DNA from: an uncultured Desulfomonile sp.
GTDB taxonomy: Bacteria; Desulfobacterota; Desulfomonilia; Desulfomonilales; Desulfomonilaceae
NCBI GenBank assembly: GCA_903853735.1
Contig: CAINUH010000117.1
Span: forward strand, 1-5,795
Reading direction: 5' to 3'
DNA length: 5,795 nucleotides
Part shown: positions 1-5,198 of the stretch, piece by piece
How positions within the stretch are numbered: position 1 is the first letter of the stretch
Layout of the letters: each line of letters starts with the position of its first letter
Notes under the pieces: generated by a model
What the model was told of the DNA's origin: nothing
Seen by the model: only the letters and a program-made list of their open reading frames with translations
The model's database searches: none
Program-made: the position numbers and the translations under genes

Positions 1-254
1 AAGAAATGGCTCGAGCCCAACCAGCTAAGAATCTCACTAAAACGCTGGACAAAATATCAGAGTTCCTTCAAGAGAGTACTGAGACGATTCGTAGTGCAGA
101 CAGAGCCATAAGGAGAGCGGACAATAATTTCAATCGCCTAGGCCAGAAACTGGACCGCAGTGCGGACAACCTAACGGATTTCACCAGAATGATCAGAACG
201 AAGCCATCGAGTATAATTTTTGGAGCAGACGAAAAAGCCGCCCCGAAGCGCTGA
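1..254 (+). CDS. MCE/MlaD-family transporter substrate-binding protein, C-terminal end (partial)
   Basis: Only the last 83 or so codons are present; the frame is open to the left edge, so the gene starts outside the window. The visible part is polar and helical, with repeated Asn/Leu/Asp spacing (phrases such as RADNNFNRLGQKLDRSADNL) and then a Pro-Ser-Ser-hydrophobic-Phe-Gly motif (TKPSSIIFG) near the end. In MCE proteins a long coiled-coil tail follows the MlaD domain and commonly ends with this kind of 'PS..(I/L)FG' sequence. Such proteins sit in the periplasm, anchored to the inner membrane, and pass phospholipids or other hydrophobic molecules to or from an ABC permease/ATPase. The MCE domain itself is not visible, so the call rests on the tail and on the following lipoprotein gene. 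The internal ATG at position 6 lacks a convincing ribosome binding site and is unlikely to be the real start. Confidence 0.72.
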   Translation, partial: EMARAQPAKNLTKTLDKISEFLQESTETIRSADRAIRRADNNFNRLGQKLDRSADNLTDFTRMIRTKPSSIIFGADEKAAPKR

Positions 255-281
255 CAATTGAACACAAGCCTCACTTGGAAA

Positions 282-995
282 ATGATGTCTAACCCAAGGA
301 GTTCCATTACTTGGCTTTTGCGAATATTCCATTCCCCTGTTCTCGTGACGAGTCTAATTTTTCTTTTATGGAGTTGCGCCATATCCTCGAGAGACGCAGT
401 AGTATACCACGCTCTTGAATACCCATCTCCGTCAAGAACCAAAGAGCCTCAGTCTCCAATTTCTGAGACTCTTATGATCTACAAGTTTCTTCTGTCCCCA
501 TCGGTAGAGAGCGATTCGCTGGTCATCTCAGAGTCTAAAGGGCAGGATCAGTTAGTGCGACTGCATAGGTGGCAAGAAAACCCTGCGGATATGGTTACCG
601 ATTTAATATTGCGAGATTTTCAAGAATCAGGGTTTTTCGGGACGACTGTGGACCAGTTGAGCAATACTCGTTACCGCTATGCTCTCGAGGGAACGATAAC
701 TAATCTAAGGGGCATTCTAAGAGACAATAAGGCTGTAGCGCTGATCGAGGTTGATGCGACATTGACTGATTTTGACCCCCCCGCGGGTGCGAAGAAGAAC
801 ATTATGACTCGACGATACAGTATAGAGGCGCCGAGTTCAAAGTCAGATCCGGCATCTATTGTGCGCGCTCTTAACTTGGCCCTGAAGGATCTATCCGAGC
901 GTCTCCGAAACGATGTGGGTGAGGTCCTGAGCAAGACCAGAAGGAGCAACAGCACTGATAAGGGCCCTGGATTGGGTAGTCAGAACCCCCCTTGA
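282..995 (+). CDS. ABC-type transport auxiliary lipoprotein, PqiC-like
   Basis: This looks like a PF03886-type auxiliary lipoprotein, the periplasmic/outer-membrane partner of MCE transporters (PqiC is the known example). Seen in the sequence: a basic N-terminus, a hydrophobic segment (VLVTSLIFLLW) and a Cys in an LWSC lipobox-like context, followed by Ala (+2, not Asp), which would suit outer-membrane sorting. The mature part starts with a Tyr-x-Leu strand (YHALEYPSP), then RLHRWQENPADM, a helix ending ESGFF, RYRYALEGTI, and a closing helix (IVRALNLALKDLSERL), in the order expected for the family. I place the start at the tandem ATG codons at 282/285, with GGA a few bases upstream. An in-frame TTG at 258 would add eight residues and leave only 3 bp after the preceding stop. 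Either way the gene is tightly linked to the MCE gene, which supports the role. The Trp before the Ser-Cys of the lipobox is atypical. The last ~25 residues are polar and probably disordered. Confidence 0.82.
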   Translation: MMSNPRSSITWLLRIFHSPVLVTSLIFLLWSCAISSRDAVVYHALEYPSPSRTKEPQSPISETLMIYKFLLSPSVESDSLVISESKGQDQLVRLHRWQENPADMVTDLILRDFQESGFFGTTVDQLSNTRYRYALEGTITNLRGILRDNKAVALIEVDATLTDFDPPAGAKKNIMTRRYSIEAPSSKSDPASIVRALNLALKDLSERLRNDVGEVLSKTRRSNSTDKGPGLGSQNPP

Positions 996-1014
996 GCCGC
1001 CCCTTTGGGCGTGC
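996..1014 (+). terminator. Weak hairpin directly after the lipoprotein stop codon
   Basis: The arms CGCCC (998-1002) and GGGCG (1007-1011) pair around a 4-base loop. The stem can be lengthened by two pairs (GC at 996-997 with GC at 1013-1014) if T1012 bulges out. It starts immediately after the TGA. The tail that follows (GTGTCCTCTTTC) is pyrimidine-rich but has no real T-run, so intrinsic termination would be inefficient. Its position at the end of the left operon is the main support. Confidence 0.3.
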
Positions 1015-1134
1015 GTGTCCTCTTTCAACAGTCTGACAGGGAAAATATGTCGATCCGAACGCGGTTGGCAGTCATCAGCGTCTTGTGCATTGAGTGGACG
1101 TGATATGAATCAATAGGGTCCGGATCGGCTGTCC

Positions 1135-1164
1135 GGCCAATGGGCGGCGCTTCGCACTTTGGCC
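1135..1164. repeat. Imperfect inverted repeat abutting the -35 box
   Basis: The arms GGCCAA (1135-1140) and TTGGCC (1159-1164) are perfect reverse complements. Between them, GCG (1144-1146) can pair with CGC (1153-1155). The right arm ends exactly one base before the proposed -35 hexamer. This is a common position for an activator site or a repressor operator, but the sequence also allows an ordinary RNA hairpin. A smaller inverted pair, CCGGA (1120-1124) and TCCGG (1132-1136), lies just to the left and overlaps it. Confidence 0.35.
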
Positions 1165-1193
1165 TTGAACGGTTACTCTTACGGCATTATGAT
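1165..1193 (+). promoter_or_regulatory. Candidate sigma-70 promoter for receiver-glgC-hydrolase
   Basis: TTGAAC (1165-1170) matches four of six bases of the -35 consensus and TATGAT (1188-1193) five of six of the -10 consensus, with an ideal 17-base spacer. The start of transcription would be near 1200, giving a leader of about 180 bases. It is the best promoter-like pair I found in this gap. One copy of the 10-bp direct repeat fills the first part of the spacer. Read by eye only, without scoring against background. Confidence 0.4.
1171..1180 (+). repeat. 10-bp direct repeat, copy 1 (GGTTACTCTT)
   Basis: Identical to 1261-1270. This copy lies between the proposed -35 and -10 boxes, where a bound protein would block RNA polymerase. 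Both copies are followed a short way downstream by CGGCATT (directly at 1182-1188; ten bases further on at 1283-1289 for copy 2), so the similarity may be a little longer with an insertion. Confidence 0.45.
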
Positions 1194-1260
1194 CAATAAC
1201 TGTCCAGAGGCAAATCAAACCGACATGGCCGAAGACAAGTTGACGGACAATTCTGAAAAG

Positions 1261-1270
1261 GGTTACTCTT
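1261..1270 (+). repeat. 10-bp direct repeat, copy 2 (GGTTACTCTT)
   Basis: Exact second copy, starting 90 bp after the first, in the presumed untranslated leader. A spacing of 90 bp is between eight and nine helical turns, so the two copies would not lie on exactly the same DNA face. This weakens, but does not exclude, a looping model. Confidence 0.45.
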
Positions 1271-1377
1271 CAATTTGGCTGTCGGCATTCCTTTGAGGAC
1301 CAAACAGCAGGTTTAGTTATCTTTTTGTCTCAGGCAGAACAGGCCGGTAAAGCGGCTTTCTCGATTCGGGGCGAAAC

Positions 1378-1731
1378 ATGAAGCATATCCTGGTCGTGGA
1401 TGATGAGAGACACATCTGTCAGCTCTATAAGAGTGATCTTGAGGACGACGGATACTGCGTAAGCACAGCAAACTCCGGGAAAGAGGCTCTGGATGTCGTA
1501 GAGGGAAACCCGCCGGATCTGATTGTTTTAGACATTCAGATGCCGGGAATGGATGGGATAGAGACTCTAGAGACGCTCATCGGTAGAGACAAGGGCATCC
1601 CAGTCATCCTGAACACTGCTTATAGCCACTACAAGGACGACTTCACCACCTGGGGAGCCGATGCCTACGTGATCAAATCGTCCGATACGTCTAAACTGAA
1701 AATGGAAATAAGAAGGTTGCTCAAAGAATGA
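1378..1731 (+). CDS. Stand-alone CheY-like response regulator receiver
   Basis: The 117-residue protein is a receiver domain and nothing else. It starts with an ILVVDDE strand carrying the acidic pair Asp8-Asp9. The phosphoacceptor is Asp52 in VLDIQMPGMDG, the switch Thr is Thr80 (ILNTAYS), and the conserved Lys is Lys100 (YVIKSSD). The usual Lys-Pro after the last strand is Lys-Ser here, as in a number of single-domain receivers. There is no DNA-binding, enzymatic or methyl-accepting output domain, so signal output must come through protein contact or phosphotransfer. No histidine kinase is in the window. The ATG start gives a canonical N-terminus; only a G-rich stretch (CGGGG, about 1367-1371) precedes it as a possible ribosome binding site. 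Its TGA overlaps the next gene's ATG as ATGA, pointing to translational coupling with glgC. Confidence 0.93.
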   Translation: MKHILVVDDERHICQLYKSDLEDDGYCVSTANSGKEALDVVEGNPPDLIVLDIQMPGMDGIETLETLIGRDKGIPVILNTAYSHYKDDFTTWGADAYVIKSSDTSKLKMEIRRLLKE

Positions 1732-2972
1732 GTCCCCAAAACTCTATGAAAAATACCCTGTGCGTGCTGATGGCTGGAGGGAAGGGAGAGCGACTTTACC
1801 CCCTGACAAAGGCCAGAGCCAAGCCGTCAGTGCGGTTCGGCGGTATTTACCGAATCGTCGACTTTACACTTTCAAATTGTCTGAATTCGGATATTCGAAG
1901 GATTTATGTTCTAACCCAGTACAGGTCTGTTTCTTTAGATCGCCACATTCGGTTGGGATGGAGCATTTTCAATCACGAACTCGGCGAGTTTATCGAGTGC
2001 GTGCCTCCACAACAACGGAACGTTGACCGATGGTATCGCGGGACCGCCGACAGCATTTACCAAAACATCTACATTCTTCAAAGAGAACGGCCTGAACGAG
2101 TCCTGATTCTCAGCGGCGATCACGTGTATAAGATGAACTACAATGAAATGCTTGCTTTTCACATGGAAAAGAAAGCCGAACTGACCGTGGCGGGAGTAGA
2201 GGTGCCGCGTTCTCAAGCCGCCGCCTTCGGCGTTATAGGTTGCGATAATGATTTCCGTATTACAACGTGGGAAGAAAAACCCCAGGACCCTAAACATGTT
2301 CCCGGCAAACCCGACACATCTTTTGTATCGATGGGAGTTTACATCTTTAGTACCGAGACCCTCGTGAAGAACGTGATCGCGGACGCCAAGGATACCGCAT
2401 GTGCCCACGACTTCGGTAAAGATGTGGTTCCCAAGATGATTCGTTCCAACAGGGTATTTGTGCATAACTTCAAAGAAGCAAACAACGAAGAGGGGAGGTA
2501 CTGGCGAGACATCGGAACCCTGGACGCGTACTGGGAGGCCAACATGGACCTCTGTTCAGAGACCCCTCAGTGCAATTTGTACGATGAGAAATGGCCTATT
2601 CGGACTTTCCAGGAACAAGTTCCTCCAGCACGGATAGTCGCCTCGCGCGGAAATACCCCTCACGGTTACCTGAGTGGCAGTGTTGTAGATTCCATAATAT
2701 CAGGTGGTTGTGTGATATCGGGGGCAACCGTGAAAACCTCCGTTCTTTCACCACATGTCAAAGTTATGCCCGGAAGTTCAGTGGAAAATGCTGTTCTCCT
2801 TGACGGAGCTTGTGTGGGGGAAGGGGCCCGAATCCGGAAAGTGATCTTGGATCATGATGTCTTGGTGCCGCCCGGCTTTGCAATCGGCTACGATGTCGAT
2901 AAGGATAGGAGCCGTTTCAGCATATCACCCAACGGAGTGGTCATAGTGCCTCGAGGAATTAGCCTTATATAG
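1728..2972 (+). CDS. glgC: Glucose-1-phosphate adenylyltransferase (ADP-glucose pyrophosphorylase)
   Basis: GlgC makes ADP-glucose from ATP and glucose-1-phosphate, the committed and usually allosterically controlled step of bacterial glycogen synthesis. At 414 residues it has family length. The nucleotidyltransferase domain (about 8-285) shows the nucleotide-binding loop AGGKGERL (16-23), ARAKPSVRFGG (29-39), WYRGTADS, the catalytic Asp131 in SGDHVY, the glucose-1-phosphate Lys184 in WEEKP, HDFGKDVVP, and YWRDIGTLDAYWEAN (258-272). The C-terminal left-handed beta-helix follows (about 305-390; SIISGGCVISGATV, SVENAVLLDGACVG). The start at 1728 overlaps the receiver stop; AGAAGG at 1711-1716, inside the receiver gene, can serve as ribosome binding site. 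An in-frame ATG at 1746 has no such site. By memory alignment, the position of the Escherichia coli activator residue Lys39 is Ala29 here, so effector response may differ. No glgA or glgB is in view. Confidence 0.96.
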   Translation: MSPQNSMKNTLCVLMAGGKGERLYPLTKARAKPSVRFGGIYRIVDFTLSNCLNSDIRRIYVLTQYRSVSLDRHIRLGWSIFNHELGEFIECVPPQQRNVDRWYRGTADSIYQNIYILQRERPERVLILSGDHVYKMNYNEMLAFHMEKKAELTVAGVEVPRSQAAAFGVIGCDNDFRITTWEEKPQDPKHVPGKPDTSFVSMGVYIFSTETLVKNVIADAKDTACAHDFGKDVVPKMIRSNRVFVHNFKEANNEEGRYWRDIGTLDAYWEANMDLCSETPQCNLYDEKWPIRTFQEQVPPARIVASRGNTPHGYLSGSVVDSIISGGCVISGATVKTSVLSPHVKVMPGSSVENAVLLDGACVGEGARIRKVILDHDVLVPPGFAIGYDVDKDRSRFSISPNGVVIVPRGISLI

Positions 2973-3044
2973 GTAAGGGCGCTTGGTTGCCGGATATGAC
3001 GGCTTTCGATGTTGAGATGAAAAATTAAGCTTTGTGAGGTCGCC

Positions 3045-3824
3045 ATGCCCGATAAGTATGTGCGGGGTCGAAGACTGGGATACGGTGTTCAGCCGACGGA
3101 TTTTGATAAATCGTCTCTTGTCCTCTTGTTCATTCACGGCACAGGTGGTGACCGTGAAGATTGGCAGGGGCAACTTGATGGCCTGTCCACGCTGGCAGGA
3201 GTCATAGCACTAGAACTTCCAGGGCATGGGGCGTCGGATCCACCAGGAGAAACTAGTGTTCAGTCATATACCGACTGGGTGGTCGATTTCGTCTCAGCAA
3301 TGAAGCTATCCAAAGTGTTTGTCATTGGGTGCTCGCTGGGAAGCGCTATTGCGCAGTTGATTGCGCTGTCCACTAGGCCGTGGCTGGTCGGAATAGGATT
3401 AGTGGGGGCAGGTGCTCGACTCAAAGTGCATCCCGCTGTTCTGGATGGCCTTCGTCGGGACAAAGAAAAAGCGCTGGCCATGCTTGCTGACTATTGTCTG
3501 TCTCCCGCTACGGGCCATCCTCTCCGGCAGGAAATAAGTCAGAAATTCCTCCTCGCTGATCCGGAGTTGATTCACGGGGATCTTAGTGGATGTAACGAAT
3601 TCGACGTATTAGATCAAATTCAAGCAATTAATATACCCACGTGGATCATCGTCGGGCAAGATGACAGACTCACCCCTCCAAAATACGCTCATTTTCTTCA
3701 TAGTGCGATCAGCGGGTCTGAACTGGCCATGGTCCCTGATGCAGGACATCTGGTGATGATGGAAAAACCGAGTGAATTTAACAGGCGCCTAGCAGATTTC
3801 TTGGCACGTCGCGCATTGCTATGA
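3045..3824 (+). CDS. Alpha/beta-fold hydrolase
   Basis: A 259-residue alpha/beta hydrolase with all the usual landmarks: the oxyanion-hole HGTGG (31-35), the LPGHGASD turn (58-65), the nucleophile elbow GCSLG with Ser97, the acid in VGQDDRLTPP (Asp207 best fits the family pattern), and the base His235 in PDAGHLVMMEKP. A cap region lies between about 120 and 190. It lacks a signal peptide, so it is probably cytoplasmic. Substrate cannot be told from sequence; esterases, C-C bond hydrolases and haloperoxidase-like proteins all share this pattern. The start is well supported by GAGG at 3036-3039, five bases before the ATG. It follows glgC by 72 bp on the same strand with no clear terminator or promoter between, so co-transcription with receiver and glgC is likely. 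A link to glycogen metabolism is not shown by the sequence. Confidence 0.9.
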   Translation: MPDKYVRGRRLGYGVQPTDFDKSSLVLLFIHGTGGDREDWQGQLDGLSTLAGVIALELPGHGASDPPGETSVQSYTDWVVDFVSAMKLSKVFVIGCSLGSAIAQLIALSTRPWLVGIGLVGAGARLKVHPAVLDGLRRDKEKALAMLADYCLSPATGHPLRQEISQKFLLADPELIHGDLSGCNEFDVLDQIQAINIPTWIIVGQDDRLTPPKYAHFLHSAISGSELAMVPDAGHLVMMEKPSEFNRRLADFLARRALL

Positions 3825-3831
3825 TCAACAC

Positions 3832-3869
3832 TGATTCAGAACGAGGTAGTTCGGAAGCTTCCAGAATCA
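3832..3869. repeat. Nested inverted repeats in the convergent gap
   Basis: TGATTC (3832-3837) and GAATCA (3864-3869) form outer arms. They enclose GAAC/GTTC (3839-3842 with 3849-3852) and a perfect 10-bp palindrome GGAAGCTTCC (3853-3862). The gap separates the convergent hydrolase and mreB genes, where a bidirectional terminator would be useful. The stems are short and no T-run follows on either strand, so this is not a standard intrinsic terminator. Confidence 0.3.
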
Positions 3870-3917
3870 AGCCCTCCAACATGGAACACTGGGGAACTCT
3901 TGGTCGGTATACGCGTC

Positions 3918-4949
3918 TCAAGTGTTCGTGATTTCTCGCAGCAGGTCGATGTCATCGAGCATCATGCCGGCCCCTCGAGCCACAGTCGAAAGCGGATCGT
4001 CAGGCACTATGACAGGGACTCCGATCTCGCGACGCAATCGAACATCCAATTTTTTCAAAAGCGCACCGCCTCCAGTCAGAACTATCCCTGTATCAATAAT
4101 GTCCGCTGCCAGTTCGGGTGGGCACTGTTCCAGGGCCAATTTTACGCTGTCCACCATGGAGTTGACGGATTCCATGATAGCCTGGGTCACCTCGTTGGAA
4201 TTGATGGTTATAGTCTTTGGAATACCATCCATGAGGTCTCTGCCCTTGACGTCCACTTCTTCCGATTCGTCGTCCAGGTAGGCTCGGCCCACTAGGGTCT
4301 TTATCTGTTCTGCAGTCGACTGTCCTATAAGCATGCTGTAGGTTTTTCTTATAAAATTGAGAATGTCATTATCCAGCTTGTCGCCTGCTATCTTGCTGGA
4401 ATTACAATACACGACACCGGTGAGGGAAATTATGGCTACCTCCGTAGTCCCTCCGCCTATGTCCACTATCATGTTGCTCATAGGCTCGGTTACCGGTAAA
4501 CCGGCGCCCATGGCAGCAGCCATGGACTCCTCGACGATGAAGACCTCATGTGCACCAGCGTTTAGAGTGGCATCGCGGACTGCCCTGCGTTCGACAGGAG
4601 TAACCCCTGACGGGACTGAAATTATTACTCTAGGCCTTACGAACGCTTTTCGACCATGAACCTTCTGAATGAAATATTTCAACATCAGGCTTGCCATCTC
4701 AAAATTGGCTATGACGCCCTCCCGCAAAGGTCTGAACACCTCAATCGAGCTGGGGACTTTACCTATCATCTTCTTGGCGTCTGCACCAATCCAGACCTCG
4801 GAACTTCGGCGTCCTTTCTTGCGAATAGCGATCACCGACGGTTCGTTCAAGACAATTCCCTTGCCTCTTACGTATACGAGAGTGTTCGCAGTGCCCAAGT
4901 CGATCGCAATGTCCTTTGAAATTCTGGATGCTATAAGATTAAAAAGCAT
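3918..4949 (-). CDS. mreB: Rod shape-determining protein MreB (actin-like)
   Basis: MreB is the bacterial actin that forms membrane-bound filaments and guides the elongation peptidoglycan machinery. The 343-residue length is typical. Landmarks in order: a short amphipathic N-terminus (MLFNLIASRIS) suited to membrane attachment; phosphate-1 loop DLGTANTLVY (17-26); FRPLREGVIANFEM; SVPSGVTPVERRAV; the connecting stretch VEESMAAAMGAGLP with Glu140; phosphate-2 DIGGGTTEVAI (from 163); GGxK/D-type loop SSKIAGDKLDNDI; and adenosine loop LTGGGALL (291-298). The start has GGAAGG (minus strand, 4956-4961) six bases upstream. The next gene downstream is the convergent hydrolase, so no mreC or mreD follows, unlike the usual mreBCD cluster. 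A parvulin gene lies upstream on the same strand, 249 bp away. A possible -10 box (TATAAA, minus strand, 5068-5073) lacks a good -35 partner. Confidence 0.96.
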   Translation of the reverse strand: MLFNLIASRISKDIAIDLGTANTLVYVRGKGIVLNEPSVIAIRKKGRRSSEVWIGADAKKMIGKVPSSIEVFRPLREGVIANFEMASLMLKYFIQKVHGRKAFVRPRVIISVPSGVTPVERRAVRDATLNAGAHEVFIVEESMAAAMGAGLPVTEPMSNMIVDIGGGTTEVAIISLTGVVYCNSSKIAGDKLDNDILNFIRKTYSMLIGQSTAEQIKTLVGRAYLDDESEEVDVKGRDLMDGIPKTITINSNEVTQAIMESVNSMVDSVKLALEQCPPELAADIIDTGIVLTGGGALLKKLDVRLRREIGVPVIVPDDPLSTVARGAGMMLDDIDLLREITNT

Positions 4950-5198
4950 CGACAGCCTTCCCTGAGGCTTGTATTGAAGCTGGTCAAAAGTAACGAAGAG
5001 TTTCCATACGTGTTGAAAGATATGCTTGAAAAAGTCGGACCCAACTGCATCAAAGGTTCTCGTACATTTTATACTGTGGCGCTTTGGACCATTTTCCCCA
5101 ACGTCGGTGGCGATTCATTGACTGCTGGACTTGATAAGCGAAAAAAATACACCCGAAAGGAAACGATCCGACAGCAAACTTCAACTGCATGATTCAGC
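4950..5198. other. 249-bp gap between the parvulin gene and mreB
   Basis: On the minus strand this gap holds a 46-codon small ORF (listed separately), a TATAAA at 5068-5073 that could be a -10 box for mreB with a leader of about 110 bases, and a run of seven T (plus-strand A at about 5141-5147) without a clear stem in front of it. A plus-strand TTG-initiated frame (4974-5192, 72 codons) has no ribosome binding site and no recognisable protein features; I do not call it. Confidence 0.45.
5050..5190 (-). CDS. Possible 46-residue small protein between parvulin and mreB
   Basis: An ATG at 5190 on the minus strand, eight bases after the parvulin stop codon, opens 46 codons ending with TGA at 5050-5052. 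The product would begin with a mostly hydrophobic part (LKFAVGSFPFGCIFFAY, about residues 3-19) followed by a strongly basic, Trp-containing part (RHRRWGKWSK, 27-36). This is the general layout of a small membrane or membrane-associated peptide. Against it: there is no ribosome binding site worth the name in front of the ATG, the hydrophobic part is short for a spanning helix, and I recognise no family. It may simply be chance. I did not find a frame link that would make it a continuation of the parvulin protein, whose own C-terminus looks complete. Confidence 0.2.
   Translation of the reverse strand: MQLKFAVGSFPFGCIFFAYQVQQSMNRHRRWGKWSKAPQYKMYENL

Larger units (their letters stand above)
996..1377. 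other. 382-bp intergenic region upstream of the receiver-glgC unit
   Basis: I find no convincing gene on either strand. The longest plus-strand open stretch runs from 1117 to a stop at 1294-1296; its only ATGs (1189 and 1225) lack a ribosome binding site. The region holds a weak hairpin after the left operon, an inverted repeat (1135-1164), a plausible sigma-70 promoter (1165-1193) and two copies of GGTTACTCTT. If the promoter is used, the leader before the receiver start is about 180 bases, long enough for post-transcriptional control, though I recognise no riboswitch class. No -24/-12 sigma-54 pattern stood out. Confidence 0.6.

Noticed and set aside
68..442. 124-codon minus-strand frame across the MCE/lipoprotein junction.
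   Set aside because: Overlaps two plus-strand genes with family features; it has a random-looking composition.
1117..1296. Open plus-strand stretch in the intergenic region, with ATG at 1189 (35 codons) and ATG at 1225 (23 codons).
   Set aside because: No ribosome binding site at usable distance, no recognisable protein features, and the ATG at 1189 lies inside the proposed -10 box, so it would not be in the transcript.
1290..1322. TTGAGG (1293-1298) with AT-rich TTAGTTAT as a promoter closer to the receiver gene.
   Set aside because: The -10 part matches the consensus poorly at any acceptable spacing; the pair at 1165-1193 is better.
1935..2545. Minus-strand frames (176 and 68 codons) opposite glgC.
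   Set aside because: Shadows of the conserved GlgC frame; no independent start signals or motifs.
3900..4965. Several plus-strand frames of 87 to 131 codons opposite mreB.
   Set aside because: They are antisense shadows of a clearly recognised, full-length MreB and show no family features of their own.
5141..5147. Run of seven T on the minus strand after the parvulin gene as an intrinsic terminator.
   Set aside because: I could not build a stable GC-rich stem directly in front of it.
4974..5192. 72-codon plus-strand frame opposite the parvulin-mreB gap.
   Set aside because: TTG start without ribosome binding site, antisense to the leader of mreB, and no domain or membrane pattern.
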